NCBI GenBank assembly: GCA_016235805.1
Contig: JACRIY010000094.1
Location: forward strand, 1-35,053
Direction: 5' to 3'
Length of the DNA stretch: 35,053 nt
From: Rhodocyclales bacterium
Lineage (GTDB): Bacteria; Pseudomonadota; Gammaproteobacteria; Burkholderiales; Rhodocyclaceae
Part shown: in pieces, positions 22,222 through 30,758 of the stretch
Numbering within the stretch: the stretch's first letter is position 1
Layout of the letters: each line of letters begins with the position of its first letter
The notes under the pieces: model-generated
What the model was told of the DNA's origin: nothing
The model's input: only the letters and a program-made list of their open reading frames with translations
The model's database searches: none
Position numbers and translations under genes: made by a program

Positions 22222-24134
22222 TGGCCTACAACGCCAACCCCTTTCTGGAGCGCATGTCGGAGCGCACGACCTCGGACATGGAGTTCGTCCGACTGTTCTC
22301 GCCGAAGATCCTGGAGAAACTGGCCGAGGACGCCTTCGATGGTGCCGTGCATGTGTTTCGCAGCGCGCCGGGCGCCGGCAAGACGACGCTGCTGCGCGCG
22401 TTCACGCCGCCGGCGCTGCGCGCCTTCTGGCATTCCCGCAACCGCCCCGAGCTGTCCGAGTCGTTCCAGAAGCTGCTCAGCCGCGGGTTGCTGACCGAGG
22501 GCGAGAGCCCGCAACTGCTGGGCGTCTATCTCAGCTGTGCGTCCGGGTATGCCGATCTGCCTTCCAGCGAGGGCTTGCAGCAGGAGGGGCTCTTCCGGGC
22601 GCTGCTGGACTGCCGGATCGTTCTGCGCACGTTGCGCAGTCTGGGCTCGCTGCTCGGCTTCAGCACTCCCGAGCAGTTGGCCGAGGTGTTGCTCGACCAT
22701 TCCGCCCTGCCTGGCCTGCAGGGCATCCCGACGATCACGAACGCGTTGGAGCTGGCGACCTGGGCCGAGGAACATGAGCAACGGGTCTACGCGCAGCTCG
22801 ACACGTTCATGGGGCCCGTCAACGCGGCGCTGCCCGCCCAGTTTCGTTTCGAGGGCGTGTTGTGGCTGCAGTCGATCGCCTTCACCCACGAGGGACGGAG
22901 CGTCGGCGGCAAGCGTCTCCTGATGGTCGACGACATGCACAAGCTGCGCCGCAAGCAGCGGGCACTTCTCGTCGACGAGTTGACGGTTTTGCGCTCCTCC
23001 ATTCCGATCTGGCTGGCCGAGCGTACCGTCGCGCTGGGAACCGAGTTGCTGTCGCAGGGCGCCCGCGAAGGCCGCGACCTGCGCGAATACAACCTCGACC
23101 GCATGTGGAGTGATGCCAAGGGGATGAACCAGTTCGTCTCCTACGCGCAGAACATCCTCGATCGGCGCATGAAGAATCAGGATGCCGTGCCGGTGGGGTC
23201 GTTCACCCAATGCCTGCGCGACGAACTGGTCAGCAGCGAGGTGCGCACCCAGGTTGCCCAGGGCATCGAGCGCTTCCGCAGCGAGGTCGAGCGACACCAG
23301 TCCAAACAGCGCTATGCCCAGTGGCTGGCGCGGGCGGACCAGTACACGTCCGACCAGAACCTGGAGTCGCTGCTGGAGCTCTATGTCACCCGCATCCTGC
23401 TCGTACGGGACGAGTCGAAGCGCCAGTTGTCCCTGGACCTGACCCTGACCGAGGAAGAGCTCGAGGACCGCGACAGCTCCCAGGTCCGCAATGCCGCGGA
23501 GCTCTTCATGCACGAGGAATTGGGCATCCCGTACTACTTCGGGTTCGAGCGCTTGTGCGTGATGGCCACGAGCAACGTCGAGGAACTGCTGGGGCTCGCG
23601 GCTGCGCTCTACGTCGGCCTGCAGGCCAAGCAGGTGCTGCGCAAATCCGAACCCATCCTGTCGCCGCTGGAACAGGACAAGCTGTTGCGCGAGGCCGCCG
23701 CTCGCAAGCGCGACTTCATTCCCAAGTCGCACACCGAAGGTACCCGGGCCCAGTGCCTGCTGGATTCCATCGGTGCGTTTTGCTACGACCAGACGTTTGC
23801 GCCGAATGCGCCCTACGCGCCCGGGGTGACGGGGGTGCGGCTGTCGCGTGCCGAGTTGGCCAAACTGACCTCGCCCGGTGCGTTCGGCCCGCCGGGGCTG
23901 GTCCTGCAACGCGTGCTGGCCGAGTGCGCCGCGGAAAACCTGCTGGTGCAGCGGGAGAGCCAAGCCACCGGGTCGCGCGACAGCGGGACCGTCTTCTACC
24001 TCAACCGATCGCTGTGCGCCCTCTACGGCCTGCCGCTGCAGATGGGGGGATGGCGGGACGTGACCGTGGGCGAGCTGATGAGATGGATGGAGCGCCGCCT
24101 CACGCCCAGCCGCAAGAGCCTGGAGACGAGCTGA
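22221..24134 (+). CDS. AAA+ ATPase, ORC/CDC6-like
   Basis: 637 residues; ATG 22221 shares one base with the preceding stop (TGATG). Walker A is VFRSAPGAGKTTLLRAF (about 43-59), Walker B KRLLMVDDMHKLRRKQ (about 231-246), with a possible sensor region LRSSIPIWLAERTVALG after it. The C-terminal half (about 380-637) is helical and likely winged-helix, as in ORC/CDC6- and STAND-type ATPases. No nuclease, TIR or other effector domain is visible, so it would be a sensor or a switch that activates its partners. The tight coupling to the PRTase on one side and the 24136 gene on the other suggests a complex. Confidence 0.75.
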   Translation: MAYNANPFLERMSERTTSDMEFVRLFSPKILEKLAEDAFDGAVHVFRSAPGAGKTTLLRAFTPPALRAFWHSRNRPELSESFQKLLSRGLLTEGESPQLLGVYLSCASGYADLPSSEGLQQEGLFRALLDCRIVLRTLRSLGSLLGFSTPEQLAEVLLDHSALPGLQGIPTITNALELATWAEEHEQRVYAQLDTFMGPVNAALPAQFRFEGVLWLQSIAFTHEGRSVGGKRLLMVDDMHKLRRKQRALLVDELTVLRSSIPIWLAERTVALGTELLSQGAREGRDLREYNLDRMWSDAKGMNQFVSYAQNILDRRMKNQDAVPVGSFTQCLRDELVSSEVRTQVAQGIERFRSEVERHQSKQRYAQWLARADQYTSDQNLESLLELYVTRILLVRDESKRQLSLDLTLTEEELEDRDSSQVRNAAELFMHEELGIPYYFGFERLCVMATSNVEELLGLAAALYVGLQAKQVLRKSEPILSPLEQDKLLREAAARKRDFIPKSHTEGTRAQCLLDSIGAFCYDQTFAPNAPYAPGVTGVRLSRAELAKLTSPGAFGPPGLVLQRVLAECAAENLLVQRESQATGSRDSGTVFYLNRSLCALYGLPLQMGGWRDVTVGELMRWMERRLTPSRKSLETS

Positions 24135-24135
24135 C

Positions 24136-25308
24136 ATGCTGTGGGATCACTATGTGTTTCGCCGCGGCGACGGCGTCCATGAACTGTGGGACGACTTGCT
24201 GAAGGCCCGGCCGGTCCAACTGCTGTACATCGCCGGCCGCGGCTTCGACGTGCGTGCGCAGTCGGTGATGCGCGAGTTCGTGGCGGGACAGCAGGGCACC
24301 GGAAGGCAGACCGTGAGCGCCAAGCTGCTGCTGCTGAGCTTCCACGGCTACGAGCTGGACGATGACATCGAGGCGCTCACGCAGGAGAACGCCGCGGCGC
24401 TGGAGGCGGTGTTCGCGCCGTTGGGCGAAACGATCACCGTAACCGTCACGCGGCCCGAGGGCGAGGAAGAGGCTAGTGCCAGCGATGCGCTGCGCCAACG
24501 GGTCAAGGCCGTCCTCGACGAGATCGTTGGCAAGACGGACATCATCCTGGACGTCAGTTCGCTGCCGCGCGCGACCTACCTCGCGCTGCTCACGAACATC
24601 CTGCACAGGCTCGTGCCAGACAAGGTCCCGGCGGAGGGCGCCGAACATCCGCTGTATGCCAGCGGCGTCAACTTCCAGGTGCTGGTCGCCGAGGATGCCA
24701 AGCTGGACGGGCAGATCCGGGCCGAAGACCCGAGCAACGACCTCGTGAACATCCCGGGGTTCTTCGCGACCTGGCAGCTCGAAAGCGTGCAGGACTGGCC
24801 CCTGGTGTGGTTTCCGGTGCTCGGCGAAGGGCGGGTGAATCAGCTGCAGAAGATCGGAGGTTCGATTCCGGCGGAGGCCGAGGTCTGCCCGGTGGTGCCG
24901 CATCCGTCGAAGGACCCACGCCGTGCCGACCGGCTGCTGGTCGAGTACCGGGAGCCGCTGTTTGACAGCCGCAAGACGCCGACGTCGAACATTCTGTATG
25001 CCCAGGAGTCCCAGCCGTTCGAAGCTTACCGGCAGATCCTGGGGGCGATGAAGCGATACCAGAACAGCATGACGATTCTGGGCGGATGCCGGCTGGTGAT
25101 GACGCCGCTGGGCAGCAAGCTCATCACCCTGGGCACCGGCCTCGCCTGTTTCGAGATGCGGCCAACGGACTGGAACGCCAAATACGGCGTCGCGATCCCG
25201 CACGCGGAGCCGAGGCGCTATGTCGCGTCGGTCGATGCCCTGCGCCAGTCCAGTCCGGAAGTTTCCGTGCTGCTGCTGACGGGCGAAGCGTATGGAGCAC
25301 CGAAGTGA
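24136..25308 (+). CDS. Unrecognised protein, last gene of the NADAR/PRTase block
   Basis: 390 residues; ATG begins one base after the ATPase stop. Two Rossmann-like strand-turn elements are visible: VQLLYIAGRGFDVRAQSVM at 27-45 and TDIILDVSSLPRATYLALLT near 133-152. The D-V-S-S-x-P-R turn after a hydrophobic strand resembles ligand-sensing sites of CARF-like or phosphorylated-nucleotide-binding Rossmannoid domains, but this is inference. An acidic linker (RPEGEEEASASD) lies near 110-121. The C-terminal half contains ILYAQESQPFEAYRQILGAM and SKLITLGTGLACFEM. It could sense or make the nucleotide signal of the system. Confidence 0.6.
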   Translation: MLWDHYVFRRGDGVHELWDDLLKARPVQLLYIAGRGFDVRAQSVMREFVAGQQGTGRQTVSAKLLLLSFHGYELDDDIEALTQENAAALEAVFAPLGETITVTVTRPEGEEEASASDALRQRVKAVLDEIVGKTDIILDVSSLPRATYLALLTNILHRLVPDKVPAEGAEHPLYASGVNFQVLVAEDAKLDGQIRAEDPSNDLVNIPGFFATWQLESVQDWPLVWFPVLGEGRVNQLQKIGGSIPAEAEVCPVVPHPSKDPRRADRLLVEYREPLFDSRKTPTSNILYAQESQPFEAYRQILGAMKRYQNSMTILGGCRLVMTPLGSKLITLGTGLACFEMRPTDWNAKYGVAIPHAEPRRYVASVDALRQSSPEVSVLLLTGEAYGAPK

Positions 25309-25385
25309 CCGGGGAGCACACGAAGGATCATTCCGTTGGAAGACGCCGCTCGGCGCTCGCGTGGTCCTGAGGACAGGACCAGAGC

Positions 25386-26549
25386 ATGCCGATCACCGCG
25401 TTTTCGAAGCAACAGGGACGGGAGCTTGATGTCGAGCAATGGCTGCGCCTGCATGGGTATGCGGCACAGGGCGACGCTGAACTCGTCGGCGTTCCCAACG
25501 CGTTGAGGGCCTTGGCCTCCGCCGATATCGAGTGCAGCTGCTGTGGCGCAGCAGGCGCCGTTCTGGTGGGGCGTGGTCGCGGACGGGCGACGGGCAGGGC
25601 GGTCACACAGAACCACTTCCGGTTCCGAGGCCCCGATGGCAGCAATCCGCATGATCCGCTGTGCGACTACTTCGACGAGAAGAAGGTCTCCGGTAGCGAG
25701 TACCTGACCAACTTCTCGACAGACCGATCGGCACTGACCCGGGCGATCCGCGAGCTGGTTTGTCGAGCCATCCAAGGCGGTCTCCTCAGCCAGCGCGACA
25801 TGCGTCGCATGCGGCAGTGGTTCCTGGACGTCAAGAGCCAGCACGCGTTCACGATGGACGTGTCGGCCGACTTGCTGCAATGGTGCGTCGATCTGTGGTC
25901 GGCCAAGGCCTATCGGCCTGTTGGCCAGTTCCCCTTCCGTCCGGAACACGGTGCCTTGCCGGGCTTCGACTGGCAGGCCGCGGCGGAGCAGGAATGGGCA
26001 CGCCGCAACGCCGACTTGTTCGACCTGTGCGGGCGGCAGCGCGTCCACTTCCATCGTCGATGGATCGAACGGCCGCTCAAGATCGCCGCGCAGCGCGCGG
26101 GCGAGACGCTGTTCGATCCAACACCGCTCCAGACACAGTACGAAGCCGCCACGACGCTGGCACGTTTTGCCGCAGACTATGTCTTCGACGCCGGGCCCGG
26201 CGCGGCGCCGATCGCGCTGCAAAGGCATGCTTCGGAGTGGGGTCCGACAGGTCACGCCCTGCTCGCGTTCAGCGCTCTGTTGCTGTTCCTCCGCGATTGG
26301 GATCTGGAGGCCGGTGTGGCGCTGTTCGTGCACGTGCGCACGCTGCCTCCGGCCGAGGATGATCTGGCGGGCAATCTGATCGGTCTCAACCCCTTCCACG
26401 ACTTCGAGGCCTGGCAAGTCATCAGAGTCGCGCGTCTGATTGGTGCGCAACGTACGGATCGGCGGCCGGCGCAGGAACAGGTGGCTGATGTGCTGAAAGA
26501 CCTGCGCGTCCAGCATGCACACTGGGAGGCCGCGCGGTCGGCAGCCTAG
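25386..26549 (+). CDS. Unrecognised protein with CoiA-like Cys/His motif
   Basis: 387 residues. Near the N-terminus is C50, C52, C53 (IECSCCGAAGAVLVG), HFRF at 77-80, then H89 and C93 (NPHDPLCDYF), similar in order to the C..C ... HF.H ... C zinc-finger region of CoiA-like proteins. It differs enough that I would not name it. The remainder is helical with SADLLQWCVDLWSAKAY and several Trp. A 77-base gap separates it from the coupled block, so it may be cotranscribed but is not translationally coupled. The next gene is convergent. Function unknown. Confidence 0.6.
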   Translation: MPITAFSKQQGRELDVEQWLRLHGYAAQGDAELVGVPNALRALASADIECSCCGAAGAVLVGRGRGRATGRAVTQNHFRFRGPDGSNPHDPLCDYFDEKKVSGSEYLTNFSTDRSALTRAIRELVCRAIQGGLLSQRDMRRMRQWFLDVKSQHAFTMDVSADLLQWCVDLWSAKAYRPVGQFPFRPEHGALPGFDWQAAAEQEWARRNADLFDLCGRQRVHFHRRWIERPLKIAAQRAGETLFDPTPLQTQYEAATTLARFAADYVFDAGPGAAPIALQRHASEWGPTGHALLAFSALLLFLRDWDLEAGVALFVHVRTLPPAEDDLAGNLIGLNPFHDFEAWQVIRVARLIGAQRTDRRPAQEQVADVLKDLRVQHAHWEAARSAA

Positions 26550-26717
26550 CAGCATCAACGCGACCGACAGTAGCGGGCCGCGGCTGTGCCAGGCCGGTCA
26601 ACGGCACTGCGGGTCTGGCGATGCGCGGCATGGGCCGCGGGTGCGAGACGAACGGGCACCGAGTTGCAGCCGCGGCGGCGGCCAGCAGGCGGTGTACCGC
26701 GCCTCGGTGGACCGACC

Positions 26718-29315
26718 TCAGGGAATTGCAACGAGGTGGTCACGCGCGGGTCGTGCCGCCAGCCAAGCGGCCAGGCCCGGCGCATCCGCGCGGCACTCGC
26801 TGAGCGCCTGGGCCGCCTGGGCCCGCCATGCCAGATCCCCCGGCTCCTGAAAGTCCCGGCGCAAGTCCCGGATGACCACCAGCGCTTCCTCGGCCCAGCG
26901 TCGGAAGTCCCCCAGATCCCAGTGGGCGACCTTCCCCAGATGCGGCATGGCGCCTTCCTTGGCCCTCTTGGCCGGCGTCACAAGCACGGGCTGGATGTCC
27001 GCGCCGACCGACGCGGGGACGTGCTCGCGCAGCCAGTCCGGATGGGATCCTGCCTGACGTGCTTTGGTCGCGTCGATGACCGATGTCTCGCCCTTGGCGT
27101 TGGCATGATCCTCGAAGACCAACGCGATGTTGCCGACGATCCACCAGGGATCGGGCGATGCATCGTCCTCGCGCTTGCCGGCGATGAAGCCCAGGTGCTC
27201 GCCCAACAGGACCTGTGCCTGTTCGAAGGTCTTGGCGTCGCTCAGGCCCTCACGGATCGCGTTCTCTCGCGCCGAGAAGTCCCTGTTGTGCAGCGTGCCC
27301 AGCTTCACCAGGTGCCCTTCGAGCTGCTCGACTTGCAGCAGCAGCGTGCCATGCCCGATCTCCTCGGGCGTCGGGGCGGCGGCCGCGCCGCCGCGCGCGA
27401 GTCCGATGAGCCAGGGAATGCCAGCGGCGGCGTCCTTGGCCTTGCGGTACTGGGTGCGCGCATGCGCGTCGAACCCGACCTCTCCCGACGTGGCTGCTGC
27501 TTCGGCGGCGGTGCCGGCCAGGTAGTGCCACAGCGCGCGATAGCCGCGCAAGGCAGGGTCGCTCAGGCCGCCCAAGACATCCCGGGCCGCGTCGTAGGCC
27601 CTGGAGTAGTCCTCGTTCCACATCGCCGTCTGCCACGCGATTTCGTGGGCCACGACGCCCTCGAGCTGGTCCATGGCCGGAAACTTTGCCTGCGTGGCGG
27701 CTTCCCGCGCATCCAGGATGCCTTGGTTCGCGTCCTCCCAGGCCTCATCGTGGTCCAGAAAGATGCTGAAGTTGTCCAGCAGGTCCTTGCGCTGAACCTT
27801 GGTGGACTGATCGACGCCGAACTCCAGCTCCGCCTGCAGTTCGGGGTGGAAGAAGGCGCGGCGCTTGCGATCCGTCAGGTAGGCCGGCAACTCGTCGCCG
27901 GTGATCACGACCGCGGAGTAGTCGTTCAGGCCGCGTGTGCAGCGTCCGATCGCCTGGAGCACGCGCGTCTGGATGCGCTCGTTGAAGAGCAGGCTCGCAC
28001 CCATGCGGTTGATCAGGAACCGCTCCTGCAGATTCGTGGTCCGGGACAGGCCCTCGACAAACAGCAGCCGGCAGTCGTCGTCCGGGAAGTCGATCCCGTC
28101 GTAGCGGTTGGCGATCACCGCCACGGCCTGGTCGGACTGGACGAACTCGGCCTTGCTGACTTCCAGATCGGTCGCGGTGAACACCGGGAACTTCAATTGT
28201 TCCGTCACATCCTCGATCACCGTCGCGGCATCGGGCTTGCTGGGCGTCAGCACCAGGCTGCGGCCGGCCTTGCGCATCAGGTCCCGGCGCAGCTGCAGCG
28301 TCTCCTCTTCGGTGAGCGACTTCTCGGGGAACAGGAAGAAGCGCCGCCCGATGCCCTGGCGGTCCCATCCTTCGGGGATCGGTAGGCGCTTGATCCGCGG
28401 CCGCCCCGTCAGGCGCTCCAGGTCGCCACCGGCCCCCAGGGTGGCGGACATGAAGATCCGCTGCTTGGCCCCGACGAACGGGCCGTGCGACCAGGTCGGC
28501 GGAATCAGCGGGCGCAACATGATCTCGCTGGAGGACACGTACAGCTGGCAGGCATGCAGGTGGCTGGCCAGCATGCGCCACGGATAGCGGTGGTCCGTGT
28601 CGCCGACGTTGGCGCTGATCGTCGCCCGCAACTCGGCCGCGATATCGTTCAACTGGTGGCTCGGGATCTTGTCGACCCAGCCCACATCGTCGACGCCTTG
28701 CCAGTCACCGGTCAGGCGGGTGTAGTTGTGGGCGGGCAGCACGGCCTTCAGCACCCCCGCCATGGCCTTGAACAGCGCGTCGTCCGCCTCTTCAAAGCGA
28801 CTGACACGCAGCGTCCACTGGCTCGCCATGTAGTTCTCGGCCGCGTGGGCATCGTCGACGATGATGATGTCCGGGCTGTCGAAGAACGGGTTCGTATTGA
28901 AGAGGCTGTTGTACGTGGTCACGGCCACGCGTTCGCTGTCCTGGTAGGCGGTTTTGGCCTCGGGTGTGTAGTGCCTGATCTTGCCGGTGAAGGGCTCGAT
29001 GGTCAGGCCGTACTTCGCCGACGCCTCCTCGGCGACCTGATGGACGAGTTGTCGCGTCGGGCACAGGTAGACGATGCGCTCACGGAACTTGCGCCGCCGC
29101 CACTCGGCGAGCAGCAGGCCCACCAGCGTCTTGCCGCTGCCGGTAGGCAACTGCAGCGCCACGTCCGGCGCGTCCAACGCCTGCCCGACGTAATTGCGCA
29201 GCACCTGGCCCTGGTGATCGAACAGGCTGGCGTGCTTGCGCCGAGGCAGGTCGCGGAACAGGCGGTCCGGGCTTTCCGGGACGGCGGCATGCGTTGTCGG
29301 CTTCTTGAAGACCAT
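26718..29315 (-). CDS. Large DEAD/DEAH-type superfamily 2 helicase
   Basis: 865 residues from ATG 29315; the frame is open much further upstream but overlaps a better gene there. The ATG has no clear SD. Helicase motifs: ALQLPTGSGKTLVGLLLAEW (53-72, motif I), VYLCPTRQLVHQVAEEA (82-98, Ia), DIIIVDDAHAAENY (149-162, motif II with DDAH in place of DEAH), IFMSATLG (287-294, motif III), VLQAIGRCTRG (452-462, motif VI). Motif II and the lack of an RNA-helicase C-domain match XPD/Rad3- and defence-type helicases. The C-terminal 350 residues are an uncharacterised helical region. It converges on the gene ending at 26549. Confidence 0.85.
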   Translation of the reverse strand: MVFKKPTTHAAVPESPDRLFRDLPRRKHASLFDHQGQVLRNYVGQALDAPDVALQLPTGSGKTLVGLLLAEWRRRKFRERIVYLCPTRQLVHQVAEEASAKYGLTIEPFTGKIRHYTPEAKTAYQDSERVAVTTYNSLFNTNPFFDSPDIIIVDDAHAAENYMASQWTLRVSRFEEADDALFKAMAGVLKAVLPAHNYTRLTGDWQGVDDVGWVDKIPSHQLNDIAAELRATISANVGDTDHRYPWRMLASHLHACQLYVSSSEIMLRPLIPPTWSHGPFVGAKQRIFMSATLGAGGDLERLTGRPRIKRLPIPEGWDRQGIGRRFFLFPEKSLTEEETLQLRRDLMRKAGRSLVLTPSKPDAATVIEDVTEQLKFPVFTATDLEVSKAEFVQSDQAVAVIANRYDGIDFPDDDCRLLFVEGLSRTTNLQERFLINRMGASLLFNERIQTRVLQAIGRCTRGLNDYSAVVITGDELPAYLTDRKRRAFFHPELQAELEFGVDQSTKVQRKDLLDNFSIFLDHDEAWEDANQGILDAREAATQAKFPAMDQLEGVVAHEIAWQTAMWNEDYSRAYDAARDVLGGLSDPALRGYRALWHYLAGTAAEAAATSGEVGFDAHARTQYRKAKDAAAGIPWLIGLARGGAAAAPTPEEIGHGTLLLQVEQLEGHLVKLGTLHNRDFSARENAIREGLSDAKTFEQAQVLLGEHLGFIAGKREDDASPDPWWIVGNIALVFEDHANAKGETSVIDATKARQAGSHPDWLREHVPASVGADIQPVLVTPAKRAKEGAMPHLGKVAHWDLGDFRRWAEEALVVIRDLRRDFQEPGDLAWRAQAAQALSECRADAPGLAAWLAARPARDHLVAIP

Positions 29316-29479
29316 GGAGGAGACTGAATGCAGTAGTTGTCGATGGCGTGACGCGGGAGGCGCGACCACGGCATGTTCGTTCTGGCATCCCATCACGGGC
29401 TGCGCGCCGCTCCATTCTGGGGCTATCCGGCAGCGCGGCTGCCGACCCTGTGCGCCAGGAAGCGCAGCGGTCGACCAGC

Positions 29480-30235
29480 TTAGGCGTGCCGGGCGGGATC
29501 CTGGGCGGTGGGAGCAGACGCCCGATGCCGTGAGATGCCGCAGTTCAGGCAGGTTGCCACCACGCCGAGCAGCCATTCGAGACGTTCGGCTCGCGGGCGC
29601 AGGTGCAGGTCGAAGCTGCCGTCCGCTTGCGTCTCGTGGAAGTCGTCCAGGCTCCTGGGCGACGCGTGAGCCCCGGCGATCCCCAGCCCGCGATACACAG
29701 TCGCGTACTCGAACTTGAGGTCTGCAGCGCAGGCGGCTTCCCAATGCGACCACCCGCTCGCTGCGGGGTGCTCCGCCGCAATGGCCTTCAGCTCGGGGAG
29801 CCGCGCCGATGGCACGCGCGTGTCCGCGCCTTCTGTCAGCATCTGCCGCGCCTGTTTGACCCGTTCCTCGTGGTGCCAAGCTTCCATCTTGTCCGCGACC
29901 TCTGGCTTGCACCAAAGTGCGCAGGCGGCGAAGAGGCACTCGAACGCGGTTCGCAGCGTGGCAAGAGACGCTGTAGCCAGTCCGCGCTCTGCCAGCAGCA
30001 CGGTGCCCTGACATGACTCGATGCACCGCAGCCAGAAGGCTGCACCCACCAGATAGGCCGGCGCCGCCATGCCACTGACCGACTGGAGTTCCGCGATGGC
30101 CGTGCCGATGGTCCGCTCGAGGGCCTCGAATTCGGCGGCGAGCCGCGCTCGTTCGCTGCGGCGAAAGTCGTCGATCTCGGACGAGAAGAAGCCGACGGTT
30201 TCAAACGGTGCGCTCACGGCTTGGGCATGCGGCAT
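29480..30235 (-). CDS. DUF5677-like protein
   Basis: 251 residues from ATG 30235. The hydrophobic helical part PAYLVGAAFWLRCIESCQGT and LATASLATLRTAFECLFAAC (residues about 58-105) resembles the DUF5677 family, helical proteins with a possible HEPN-like relationship. An acidic and charged middle (EAWHHEERVKQARQML) follows. It is on the same strand as and upstream of the helicase, separated by 164 bases, so a link is possible. No catalytic motif was identified. Confidence 0.65.
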   Translation of the reverse strand: MPHAQAVSAPFETVGFFSSEIDDFRRSERARLAAEFEALERTIGTAIAELQSVSGMAAPAYLVGAAFWLRCIESCQGTVLLAERGLATASLATLRTAFECLFAACALWCKPEVADKMEAWHHEERVKQARQMLTEGADTRVPSARLPELKAIAAEHPAASGWSHWEAACAADLKFEYATVYRGLGIAGAHASPRSLDDFHETQADGSFDLHLRPRAERLEWLLGVVATCLNCGISRHRASAPTAQDPARHA

Positions 30236-30326
30236 GGAGGTCTGGCGGTGTCAGACGCGTTGCACAGCGGCGAGGCCCCCTCGCCACGGGGTTCTGACCG
30301 GGGCGCAGGGCGCGGCGCCAGCCGCG

Positions 30327-30758
30327 TCAGCCCGCCTTGAGCTTCATGCCGGCGACCTTGCCCGAACGCAGCAGGTCGCGGACGACGCCGGCGGAGGCCT
30401 CGACGGTGGCGACGCCGATGTTGGCGGCCGTGGACACGATGCGGAACTGGCCGTTCGACGCAGCGTTCCGCACCTCCGCGGCGACTTCCTCGCTGAACGT
30501 CCGCTCCCGCGCGCTGCCCGGGCGATTGGTCACGCTGTACCTGCTGAAGCGAGAGCGCCTGGCATCCAGCTTGACCAGGACGGTCAACGGCATCGAATCT
30601 GCCTGCTGGATCGCACGGCGCACGGCAGGATCGATTTGCTTGCCCTGGCTGGTTGCGGCCGGCACGGGCGTGTGCTTGCGCGCGGGCGCACCCGACGCCC
30701 TGGACGGGGCAGCACCAGATTTGGCAGCGGCAATAGCAGATTTCGGCACGGTTGTCAC
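30327..30758 (-). CDS. Small protein, I9/propeptide-like, coupled to subtilase
   Basis: 143 residues from GTG 30758, whose first base is the last base of the subtilase stop (TAGTG). A disordered basic N-terminus (residues 1-60) precedes a beta-alpha-beta-beta-alpha-beta order: SMPLTVLVKLDA, FSEEVAAEVRNAAS, FRIVSTAANIGVATVEAS, AGVVRDLLRSGKVAGMKLK. That is the arrangement of the peptidase inhibitor I9 (subtilisin propeptide) fold. As a separate protein it could act as a chaperone or inhibitor of the neighbouring protease. The longer frame upstream lies within the protease gene and is a shadow. Confidence 0.6.
   Translation of the reverse strand: MTTVPKSAIAAAKSGAAPSRASGAPARKHTPVPAATSQGKQIDPAVRRAIQQADSMPLTVLVKLDARRSRFSRYSVTNRPGSARERTFSEEVAAEVRNAASNGQFRIVSTAANIGVATVEASAGVVRDLLRSGKVAGMKLKAG

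Noticed and set aside
22206..24137. 643-residue minus-strand frame
   Set aside because: Exact shadow of the AAA+ ATPase gene, which has Walker A and B and good coupling.
26586..28385. 599-residue plus-strand frame
   Set aside because: It lies opposite the helicase gene, has no motifs, and is a GC-rich shadow frame.
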